From NCBI GenBank assembly GCA_964516635.1, contig CAZEZY010000067.1, positions 1 to 13,298 of the forward strand: a DNA stretch of 13,298 bases, in the 5' to 3' direction. Below, piece by piece: positions 8,355 to 13,298 of this stretch. The notes under the pieces are model-generated. The model saw only the letters and a program-made list of their open reading frames with translations. It did not search any database and was not told where the DNA came from. This DNA comes from CAZEZY01 sp964516635 (lineage in GTDB: Bacteria > Pseudomonadota > Gammaproteobacteria > Burkholderiales > Burkholderiaceae_C). The position numbers and the translations under genes were made by a program. Position 1 is the first letter of the stretch, and each line of letters starts with the position of its first letter.

Positions 8355-8375
8355 GGCACCCGTCTCCAAGGTGCC
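8355..8375 (-). other. Hairpin in the adk leader
   Basis: GGCACC (8355-8360) and GGTGCC (8370-8375) form a perfect 6-bp stem with a 9-base loop, 38 bases upstream of the adk start. An overlapping near-palindrome AGGTG-C-CACCT lies at 8369-8379. There is no T-run after either, so it is not a standard terminator. It could be a leader structure or chance. Confidence 0.35.
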
Positions 8376-8378
8376 ACC

Positions 8379-8432
8379 TCCCGACAGAGAGGAACGAACG
8401 CAAAGAGGATAGCACGCCCGATCCCGACAGAG
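8379..8432. repeat. 11-bp perfect direct repeat flanking a candidate adk promoter
   Basis: TCCCGACAGAG occurs at 8379-8389 and again at 8422-8432, 43 bases apart start to start (about four helical turns). On the transcribed (reverse) strand it reads CTCTGTCGGGA. Both copies lie in the short kdsB-adk gap. One overlaps where a -35 box would be and the other lies just beyond the expected transcription start. They may be paired operator sites or a remnant of a small duplication. Confidence 0.5.
8406..8411 (-). promoter_or_regulatory. Candidate extended -10 box for adk
   Basis: On the reverse strand TGCTATCCT (hexamer TATCCT at 8411-8406) fits an extended -10 element. The -35 region at about 8434-8429 (GCCTCT) is a poor match, so this rests on the extended -10 alone. 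The predicted start of transcription is near 8399, giving a leader of about 80 bases with the hairpin described separately. Confidence 0.35.
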
Positions 8433-8434
8433 GC

Positions 8435-9223
8435 TTACAGTGGGGGGTAAGGCTGCGTCAGCAGCGCGCGAACGCGTTCCAGATCCGCAGCCGTGTCCAC
8501 GCCAGGGCCTGGAGCCTGGTCGGTGATGTGCACGGCGATGCGCTCACCGTGCCAGAGCACGCGCAGCTGTTCCAGCGACTCGCAGGCCTCCACGGGAGCG
8601 GGTGCCAGCAGGGGAAACCGGCGAAGAAACCCCACCCGGTACCCATAGATCCCGATGTGACGAAGGGCCGGAGGATGCCGGGGGAGGGCGGGTGGCTGCC
8701 CCGGTTCGGTAGGGCCATCGCGCCACCAGGGGATGGGTGCCCGGCTGAAGTAGAGGGCGGTCCCTCGCTGATCGACCACCACCTTGACCACATGGGGATT
8801 CTGGAATTCAGCGGTGTCGTGAATGACATGGGCGGCGGTGCTCATGACGCAATCGGGCCGGTCGTGCAGTTGCCTTGCCACGGCCACGATGAGCGCTGGA
8901 TCCATCAGGGGTTCATCGCCCTGGACGTTGACCACCACGGCTCCTTTGGGCAGTTGCAGCGCCTCGCAGGCTTCCGCCAGGCGGTCGCTGCCGCTGGGGT
9001 GGTTGGGCCGTGTGAGCAGGGCCGATATGCCGTGGCGGTTGCAGGCATCAAGAATGGAGGCGTCGTCGCCGGCCACCGTGACACTGGCGGCCCCGCTGGC
9101 CACGGCCCGCTGGGCGACGCGAACCACCATGGGCAGACCGGCCAGATCGGCCAGCGGTTTGTTGGGCAGGCGTGTGGAAGCCAGCCGTGCCGGTATGAGC
9201 ACGTGAAATGCGTGGGCGGCCAT
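8435..9223 (-). CDS. kdsB: 3-deoxy-manno-octulosonate cytidylyltransferase (CMP-Kdo synthetase)
   Basis: This 262-residue enzyme activates Kdo with CTP to give CMP-Kdo, the donor used by the WaaA-KdkA protein encoded nearby. LIPARLASTRLPNKPL (residues 9-24) is the nucleotide-binding signature. Next come RPNHPSGSDRLAEA (72-85), VVNVQGDEPLMDP (97-109, metal-binding Asp103), NPHVVKVVVD (142-151), FSRAPIPW (159-166), RHIGIYGYR (188-196), ESLEQLRVL (215-223) and GVDTAADLERV (241-251). It is slightly longer than the common 245-250 residues because of a proline-rich insert at about 168-186, between the SRAPIPW and RHIGIYGYR motifs. Its ATG lies 5 bases after the Trm112-family stop, indicating coupling with the upstream genes. 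No strong ribosome binding site is seen. Confidence 0.97.
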   Translation of the reverse strand: MAAHAFHVLIPARLASTRLPNKPLADLAGLPMVVRVAQRAVASGAASVTVAGDDASILDACNRHGISALLTRPNHPSGSDRLAEACEALQLPKGAVVVNVQGDEPLMDPALIVAVARQLHDRPDCVMSTAAHVIHDTAEFQNPHVVKVVVDQRGTALYFSRAPIPWWRDGPTEPGQPPALPRHPPALRHIGIYGYRVGFLRRFPLLAPAPVEACESLEQLRVLWHGERIAVHITDQAPGPGVDTAADLERVRALLTQPYPPL

Positions 9224-9228
9224 GGGGG

Positions 9229-9435
9229 TCAGGCCACCGGGCGTGCAGCAGGAGGGCGGGCGGCCTCTTCTTCGGTGATTTCGCGCGCTTCGTTTTCCAG
9301 CATGATGGGGATGCCATCGCGGATGGGATAGGCCAGTCGGGCGCTGCGGGAGATGAGTTCCTGCGTGTTGCGCTGGTACACCAGCGGGCCCTTGGTGACA
9401 GGGCAGACAAGCAGTTCAAGGAGTTTGGTGTCCAT
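9229..9435 (-). CDS. Trm112/UPF0434 family small protein (YcaR-like)
   Basis: This 68-residue protein begins MDTKLLELLVCPVTKGPLVY. The LLELLVCPVTKG stretch and AYPIRDGIPIMLENEAR (35-51) are the two conserved blocks of the Trm112/UPF0434 family. In eukaryotes and archaea Trm112 activates methyltransferases; the bacterial YcaR role is unsettled. Only one of the cysteine positions usual for zinc-binding Trm112 is present (Cys11), so zinc binding by this copy is doubtful. The start is ATG 9435, which overlaps the end of lpxK by 20 bp, and the stop is 5 bp before kdsB. The fixed position between lpxK and kdsB matches the order known from pseudomonads and other proteobacteria. The acidic, alanine- and proline-rich tail (EITEEEAARPPAARPVA) looks disordered. 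Confidence 0.92.
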   Translation of the reverse strand: MDTKLLELLVCPVTKGPLVYQRNTQELISRSARLAYPIRDGIPIMLENEAREITEEEAARPPAARPVA

Positions 9436-10489
9436 GCCGGGATGATAGCGGGAGTGCAGCGTCCAGCGCCATAAAGAACGCCGGTTCAATGGTCTGTTCC
9501 AGGGGGATGGCCCAGACATCTGGGGTGTGCGCGAAAGCCGAGGCGAAGGCGGGGAACAGTTTGACGGCGTCTTTCTCGGTGCACAGCCAGGTGATGACGT
9601 CGGGGTGATGGGCCAGGGCGGCCAGCAGATCGGTTGTGCTGGCGTGGTCAGGCAGATCCAGGGTGTGGTGCACGGGCAGGCCAAGTTGCCGAAGCATGTC
9701 AAAGAACGCGTCCGGTTGGGCAATGCCCGCCAGCGCCCCGAGCGCGGCGCTGGCCTGAAAATCGCCCAGGGACCGTTGGTCGCCATGGGCATTGATGGCG
9801 TATGGCGCGAGACGACGGGGGGCTGCATGGGCGGGACATGGCCAGGCAGGCAGTCTGGACAGCCCCGTTTGCACCACCAGCAGCGGGCCGTTGCCCCATG
9901 ACCGGGCGGGCCAGGGCTCACGCAGAAGGCCAGCCGGCAGCAGCCAGCCGTTGCCGGTGCCTCGTGCGTCAAAAACCACCACCGTGACATCGCGCTGCAG
10001 GGCCCAGTGCTGCATCCCGTCGTCGCTGACGATGAGGTTGACCTCGGGGTGCTTCTTCAACAAGTGAAGCCCCGCTGCCACGCGATCCCGCCCCACCACC
10101 ACCGGTACACCAGTGGCCTGGGCGATGAGGGTGGGTTCGTCCCCGACCAGGGCCGGATCGCTGTCGGGCATGACGGCCTGAACGGCCACACGAGATCGGC
10201 CATGCCCGCGCGAGATGACGCCGGTCTGCCAGCCAGCGGCTTGGAGATGCCGGACGATCTGGATGACCGTGGGGGTTTTGCCGGCTCCCCCCACCACCAC
10301 ATTGCCCACCACCACCACAGGCACGGGCAGGCGGTGACTGCGCTTGATCCCCAAGCGGTAGAGCAGGGTCCGCAAGGCCCAGGCCGCGCCATACAGCCAC
10401 GAGATCGGCCACAGTGTGATGGCCAGCGGGCCCCGTTGCAGCCAGGCCTGTTGCAGTTGATGGCGCCAGGATGAGCCCTGGCGGCGCAC
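9416..10489 (-). CDS. lpxK: Tetraacyldisaccharide 4'-kinase (lipid A 4'-kinase)
   Basis: With the start chosen here the protein has 357 residues. It phosphorylates the 4' position of the lipid A disaccharide to make lipid IVA, at the cytoplasmic face of the inner membrane. A hydrophobic anchor lies at 22-45 (ITLWPISWLYGAAWALR). VVVGNVVVGGAGKTPTV (59-75) is the P-loop, followed by VISRGHGR (91-98), VGDEPTLIAQ (115-124), VVVGRDRVAAG (130-140), IVSDDGMQHWAL (153-164) and GNGWLLPAGLLREP (179-192). No ATG lies in a suitable place. GTG at 10489 gives a normal N-terminus 13 bp after the exbD stop. GTG at 10513, overlapping exbD by 11 bp, would add 8 residues. Neither has a strong ribosome binding site, so translation is probably coupled to exbD. 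The frame open to 10777 is antisense-like noise over exbD. The start is the least certain point. Confidence 0.94.
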   Translation of the reverse strand: MRRQGSSWRHQLQQAWLQRGPLAITLWPISWLYGAAWALRTLLYRLGIKRSHRLPVPVVVVGNVVVGGAGKTPTVIQIVRHLQAAGWQTGVISRGHGRSRVAVQAVMPDSDPALVGDEPTLIAQATGVPVVVGRDRVAAGLHLLKKHPEVNLIVSDDGMQHWALQRDVTVVVFDARGTGNGWLLPAGLLREPWPARSWGNGPLLVVQTGLSRLPAWPCPAHAAPRRLAPYAINAHGDQRSLGDFQASAALGALAGIAQPDAFFDMLRQLGLPVHHTLDLPDHASTTDLLAALAHHPDVITWLCTEKDAVKLFPAFASAFAHTPDVWAIPLEQTIEPAFFMALDAALPLSSRHGHQTP

Positions 10490-10502
10490 GGTCGTGGGAG
10501 CT

Positions 10503-10928
10503 TCAGCGGCCACGCGATTGCTGGGTGGCAAAGGTGATCTGGTTGAGACCGGAGCGACGCGCCGCGTCCATGACATTGACCACCGCCTGGTGGGTGGCTG
10601 CCGCATCGGCGCTGATGATGACCACGTTCTCGGGGCTGCCTTGCGCCGCTTGCTGGAGGGCTCGCACGAGGGCATCGACACTGGTGTTGTCCAGTACCGA
10701 GCCGGCCACTGCGTAGCGGCCGTCCTGACCCACGGAAACGATGATTTCCCGCGGATATTCCCGGTTGGGTTCGGCATCGGCCACGGGCAGGTTCACCTGC
10801 AGTTCGGTGTATTTGCTGTAGGTGGTCGTGAGCATGAGAAAGATCAGCACCACCAGCAGGATGTCGATGAAAGGGATCAGGTTGATTTCAGGCTCTTCCC
10901 GACTGCCGTTGCGAAACTGGATGGCCAT
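10503..10928 (-). CDS. exbD: ExbD/TolR family biopolymer transport protein
   Basis: This is a 141-residue single-span inner-membrane protein. EINLIPFIDILLVVLIFLML (residues 14-33) is the transmembrane helix with the proton-carrying aspartate Asp22, equivalent to Asp25 of ExbD. The C-terminal periplasmic domain runs from about 40 (YTELQVNLPVA) through EIIVSVGQDGRYAV and VVIISADAAATHQAVVNVMD to LNQITFAT, the standard ExbD/TolR fold. It works with ExbB as a proton-driven motor. There is no TonB or TolA gene in the window, so the partner is unknown. It follows exbB by 16 bp and leads into lpxK. The conserved linkage to lipid A genes suggests a role in envelope biogenesis rather than iron uptake, which is an inference. 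Confidence 0.94.
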   Translation of the reverse strand: MAIQFRNGSREEPEINLIPFIDILLVVLIFLMLTTTYSKYTELQVNLPVADAEPNREYPREIIVSVGQDGRYAVAGSVLDNTSVDALVRALQQAAQGSPENVVIISADAAATHQAVVNVMDAARRSGLNQITFATQQSRGR

Positions 10929-10944
10929 GGCCGGATGCCCCCGT

Positions 10945-11580
10945 TCAGCGCCGAAGGGTCAGCAGGTGGTGGGCGAATCGCTCGGCGCCCACTTCCATCT
11001 GCAACAGGTAGGAGTCAACCCGGGCGCGAAAGTAGCGCCAGAAGATCAGAGCCGGTATTGCCACGATGAGGCCGAAGGCGGTGTTGTAGAGGGCGATGGA
11101 AATGCCCCGTGCCAGTTGCTCGGGATTCCCGCCGCCAGGGGTGAGACCTCCTGCACCGGCCTGTGAACCAAAAATCTCGATCATCCCGATGACGGTGCCC
11201 AGCAGACCGATGAGGGGTGCCGCAGAGGCGATGGTGGCGATGGCACCCAGGTGCTTCTCCATCTTCGCCGACGCGAGCCGCCCGGCCGATTCGAGGCCAG
11301 ACCGGATTTCGTCTTCGGTGGCTGCCGGGTTGGCATGGAGGGTGCGGAAGCCCGAAGCGAGCAGTTCGCCCAGTACGGAGTTTTCGGCCAGTAGCTGAAC
11401 GACTGGTGGTGGGGGAAGCCCTTGGCGGGATGCCATGATCGCTTCGTCGACGAGATCGGCAGGCGCCACACGGGCCTTCTTCAGGCTGATGAAGCGTTCG
11501 ATGATGAGCGCCAGGCCGATGACCGAGCAGGCAATGAGGGGCCATATGGGCCAGCCAGCGGCTTGTATGATCGAAAACAA
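10945..11580 (-). CDS. exbB: ExbB/TolQ/MotA family proton channel protein, TTG start
   Basis: This is a 211-residue protein with three transmembrane helices: about 9-28 (GWPIWPLIACSVIGLALIIE), 112-137 and 160-183. APLIGLLGTVIGMIEIF (121-137) is the signature of the TolQ/ExbB family, and ARGISIALYNTAFGLIVAIP (157-176) lines the channel. It forms the proton channel with ExbD in the inner membrane. The start is TTG at 11580-11578: GAGGAG lies 7 bases upstream, and the next in-frame ATG (Met49, MASRQG) would remove the first helix. It is the first gene of the run exbB-exbD-lpxK-Trm112-kdsB, divergent from xseA. The intergenic side carries a weak CATAAT -10 candidate (11628-11623) without a recognisable -35. 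Confidence 0.94.
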   Translation of the reverse strand: MFSIIQAAGWPIWPLIACSVIGLALIIERFISLKKARVAPADLVDEAIMASRQGLPPPPVVQLLAENSVLGELLASGFRTLHANPAATEDEIRSGLESAGRLASAKMEKHLGAIATIASAAPLIGLLGTVIGMIEIFGSQAGAGGLTPGGGNPEQLARGISIALYNTAFGLIVAIPALIFWRYFRARVDSYLLQMEVGAERFAHHLLTLRR

Positions 11581-11587
11581 TGCAAGA

Positions 11588-11593
11588 CTCCTC
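11588..11593 (-). promoter_or_regulatory. Ribosome binding site deciding the TTG start of exbB
   Basis: GAGGAG on the reverse strand ends 7 bases before the TTG at 11580. It is the strongest ribosome binding site among the exbB-kdsB genes and, with the missing ATG, fixes the start of exbB. Confidence 0.75.
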
Positions 11594-11659
11594 GCTCACG
11601 GACGCAAACACGCAGGGCATTCATTATGGCGCAGCCACGATGCTTTACCCGGTCGCCAC

Positions 11660-11668
11660 TGTGGATAA
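11660..11668 (-). promoter_or_regulatory. Perfect DnaA-box match (TTATCCACA) between exbB and xseA
   Basis: The forward strand reads TGTGGATAA, the exact complement of the consensus DnaA box. A degenerate second copy, TGTGTGTAAC, starts 12 bases later (11672-11681) and matches the first (TGTGGATAAC) at 8 of 10 positions. A single perfect 9-mer is expected about 0.1 times in a window this size on both strands, so function is uncertain. Confidence 0.4.
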
Positions 11669-11681
11669 CTTTGTGTGTAAC

Positions 11682-11696
11682 CTCTTGGGTCAAGAG
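11682..11696. repeat. Perfect inverted repeat CTCTTG-GGT-CAAGAG
   Basis: The two 6-base arms are fully complementary around a 3-base centre, in the middle of the 282-bp exbB-xseA intergenic region (11581-11862). No T-run follows. It could be an operator for a dimeric regulator acting on either divergent gene. GCAGG/CCTGC arms at 11696-11700 and 11716-11720 could form a neighbouring hairpin. No small gene was found in this region. Confidence 0.4.
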
Positions 11697-11759
11697 CAGG
11701 CTCTCGGCGATTTCACCTGCTTTGGACACGCCGGCTTTGTCAGATCTCAGGAATATCGT

Positions 11760-11789
11760 TTGAAATCAACTGCTTGCCATCTTTATACC
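11760..11789 (+). promoter_or_regulatory. Candidate sigma-70 promoter for xseA
   Basis: TTGAAA (11760-11765) is separated by 18 bases from TATACC (11784-11789). This gives a transcription start near 11796 and a leader of about 65 bases to the ATG at 11863. A perfect TTGACA at 11811-11816 also exists, but no -10 box follows at the right distance. Confidence 0.4.
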
Positions 11790-11862
11790 CGGGCGGACCT
11801 GTGTGGGGGCTTGACAGGGCCTACCTCTTTGTGGTGTGGACATTTGCATCCGGGTTGGCCCC

Positions 11863-13164
11863 ATGTGGACCTCGTCTGAGCCATTTCCCCCAGGGCCAGA
11901 TCGCCCGGTTTGGGGCGTGGGGGTTCTGTTGCGGGCGGTGGCCGATGCCTTGCAGGTGCGCTTCAACCCGGTTCGAGTGAAGGGTGAGGTGTCGGGGTTT
12001 TCTCGAGCCGCCAGCGGACACTGTTACTTTTCGCTGAAGGACGATCAAGGTCAATTGCGTTGTGCCATGTTCCGCCGGGCTGCGCAGGCGAGCGCACTCG
12101 ACTGGCGTGACGGCCAACTGGTTGAAGTGGAGGGCAGGCTGGATGTCTATGGTCCGCGAGGCGACCTGCAACTGATTGTGGAATCCGCCCGCCCTGCAGG
12201 ACAGGGCAGTCTGTTCGAGCAGTTCATGCGTCTCAAGGCGTCTCTGGAGGCCGAAGGCTGTTTTGACGCCGCGCGCAAGCGGACCTTGCCCATCTCGCCT
12301 CAGAGCCTGGGGGTCGTGACCTCGCTGGACGCAGCAGCCCTGCGCGATGTCGCCACGACATTGCGCCGCCGGGTGCCGCATCTGCCAGTGAGGGTGTTTC
12401 CGTCGCCGGTACAGGGCGATGCCGCACCAGCCGCGCTGTGTGCGGCGCTGGAGGCGGCCTACAACCACCACCGTTTGACCGGCGAATGCGAGGTGCTGCT
12501 GCTGGTGCGAGGGGGCGGCTCGCTGGAGGATCTGTGGGCATTCAACAGCCCCCTGCTGGTTCGCAAGCTGACGGAGGCGCCCATGCCGGTGGTGTGTGGG
12601 GTGGGCCACGAGACCGACTTCACCCTGGCCGATTTTGCAGCCGATCTGCGCGCACCCACGCCGACCGCTGCCGCCGAGATGTGCGCCCCGGCCCAGGCGA
12701 TGCAGCGGCAGGCGCTGGACGATATGGCCCAGCGATTGGACCAAGGGGTGACCCGCTGGCTGGAGCAACAGGCCCAGCGCCTGGACCGCATGGCCCAGCG
12801 CCTCGCACGACCGTCAGACCGTGTGCATGGTGAACGGCAACGGCAGTTGGTGCTCGCCCACCGCTTGCATCAGGCCGCCAGGCGCCGGCTGGACCGCGAT
12901 GGGATCTGGCTGGCACGCTGGCCCCGTGACTTTGCTGCGGCCCTGGCTCGCGACCTGGAGCGTCGCCACGGACGCGTCGAACAACTGGAAGGGCAGCTGA
13001 AACTGCTTGACCCGACACTGGTGCTGCAACGCGGGTATGCGCTCATCACCGATGCCAACGGGCATGCCGTGACATCGGTCCAGGAGCTGAAACCCGGGCA
13101 GGATGTGTCGGCACGCCTCGCCGATGGTCAGATCGATTTGACCGTAAAGCCGTCAGGGAGCTGA
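11863..13164 (+). CDS. xseA: Exonuclease VII large subunit
   Basis: This is a 433-residue protein, the normal size for XseA. With XseB it degrades single-stranded DNA in both directions in the cytoplasm. The N-terminal OB-fold covers about 36-110 (VKGEVSGFSRAASGHCYFSL at 39-58, then CAMFRRAAQ). The catalytic domain has LGVVTSLDAAALRDV (149-163), LLLVRGGGSLEDLWAFN (212-228) and GVGHETDFTLADFAADLRAP (246-265) continuing into TPTAAAE. Residues about 275-400 are Gln/Arg/Leu-rich with repeated MAQRL units, the coiled-coil arm that carries XseB subunits. DPTLVLQRGYALI near the C-terminus is also conserved. I chose ATG 11863; GTG 11836 in frame would add nine residues with no family support. The conserved VTSPTGAA-type loop reads VTSLDAAA here, a modest deviation. 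Confidence 0.96.
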   Translation: MWTSSEPFPPGPDRPVWGVGVLLRAVADALQVRFNPVRVKGEVSGFSRAASGHCYFSLKDDQGQLRCAMFRRAAQASALDWRDGQLVEVEGRLDVYGPRGDLQLIVESARPAGQGSLFEQFMRLKASLEAEGCFDAARKRTLPISPQSLGVVTSLDAAALRDVATTLRRRVPHLPVRVFPSPVQGDAAPAALCAALEAAYNHHRLTGECEVLLLVRGGGSLEDLWAFNSPLLVRKLTEAPMPVVCGVGHETDFTLADFAADLRAPTPTAAAEMCAPAQAMQRQALDDMAQRLDQGVTRWLEQQAQRLDRMAQRLARPSDRVHGERQRQLVLAHRLHQAARRRLDRDGIWLARWPRDFAAALARDLERRHGRVEQLEGQLKLLDPTLVLQRGYALITDANGHAVTSVQELKPGQDVSARLADGQIDLTVKPSGS

Positions 13165-13173
13165 TCGCTTGCC

Positions 13174-13209
13174 TACAATCCCCAAGGTATCAACCCCAAC
13201 TGGAAGGAA
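13174..13209 (+). promoter_or_regulatory. Candidate -10 box and ribosome binding site of the superoxide dismutase gene
   Basis: TACAAT at 13174-13179 is a good -10 hexamer in the 52-bp gap after xseA. No good -35 lies 16-18 bases upstream; TTGACC at 13138-13143 is too far (30 bases). GGAAGGAA at 13202-13209, 7 bases before the ATG, is a strong ribosome binding site and fixes the start. Confidence 0.5.
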
Positions 13210-13216
13210 TAATCAC

Positions 13217-13298
13217 ATGGAACACACCCTCCCGTCCTTGCCTTACGCGATTGACGCCCTGGAACCCCATTACTCCAAGGAAACCCTGGAGTTTCACC
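13217..13298 (+). CDS. sodB: Superoxide dismutase (Fe/Mn family), N-terminus only; runs off the right edge
   Basis: Only 27 codons are visible, beginning MEHTLPSLPYAIDALEPHYS and ending at KETLEFH. This is the typical N-terminus of iron superoxide dismutases (LPxLPYaxDALxPHxSxETxExH). His27, the last visible residue, is in the position of the first metal ligand (His26 of mature E. coli SodB). The enzyme dismutates superoxide to oxygen and hydrogen peroxide in the cytoplasm. It lies 52 bp downstream of xseA on the same strand, an arrangement common in Burkholderiales. Iron versus manganese preference cannot be judged from this fragment; sodB is favoured by similarity and context. Confidence 0.9.
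   Translation, partial: MEHTLPSLPYAIDALEPHYSKETLEFH

Noticed and set aside
10514..10777. N-terminal extension of lpxK into exbD
   Set aside because: The extension reads exbD in another frame and does not resemble any LpxK N-terminus. LpxK homology begins around the QQAWLQRG stretch.
11811..11816. Perfect TTGACA before xseA as its -35 box
   Set aside because: No acceptable -10 hexamer occurs 16-18 bases downstream; the sequence there is GT-rich.
11821..12768. Open 315-codon reverse frame over xseA
   Set aside because: It is antisense to the conserved catalytic domain of XseA and shows no domain of its own.

Overview
The window looks like the chromosome of a betaproteobacterium of the order Burkholderiales, probably a Comamonadaceae-type organism. 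This rests on three things: the gene order sodB-xseA / exbB-exbD-lpxK-Trm112-kdsB-adk, the Gram-negative lipid A and Kdo genes, and a GC-rich coding style. The taxonomic call is an inference from gene content and order, because no rRNA or marker search was possible. I see no tRNA, rRNA, CRISPR array, insertion sequence or phage gene.

Left part (1-3046): cell-surface glycan genes. A glycosyltransferase family 9 gene enters from the left edge and converges, with a 32-bp 3' overlap, on a SAM-dependent methyltransferase gene. Both are AT-richer than the rest: hand-counted lines give about 43-45% GC, against about 63% near 2050. After a 39-bp divergent gap comes a GC-rich, translationally coupled pair, a WaaE/KdtX-like family 2 glycosyltransferase and a second family 9 (heptosyltransferase-like) gene. 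These probably build the LPS inner or outer core.

Middle part (3028-7656): a reverse-strand gene encodes one 697-residue polypeptide. It joins a complete Kdo transferase (WaaA/KdtA) to a complete Kdo kinase (KdkA). This is the most striking gene here: it would add Kdo to lipid A and phosphorylate it with the same protein. Divergent from it lie rfbA and rfbC, the first and third enzymes of dTDP-L-rhamnose synthesis, without rfbB or rfbD, and then a signal-less L-asparaginase.

Right part (7661-11580, reverse strand): exbB-exbD-lpxK-Trm112-kdsB, tightly packed or overlapping, followed after 117 bp by adk. LpxK completes the bis-phosphorylated lipid A precursor and KdsB activates Kdo. Together with the WaaA-KdkA fusion, the window holds the steps from lipid IVA to (phospho-)Kdo-lipid A. 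The operon uses non-ATG starts (TTG for exbB, GTG for lpxK). The 117-bp gap before adk carries an 11-bp perfect direct repeat around a candidate promoter and a leader hairpin.

Far right (11581-13298): a 282-bp divergent intergenic region holds a perfect 9-bp DnaA-box match and a perfect short inverted repeat. It precedes xseA (exonuclease VII large subunit). The first 27 codons of an iron/manganese superoxide dismutase gene run off the right edge.
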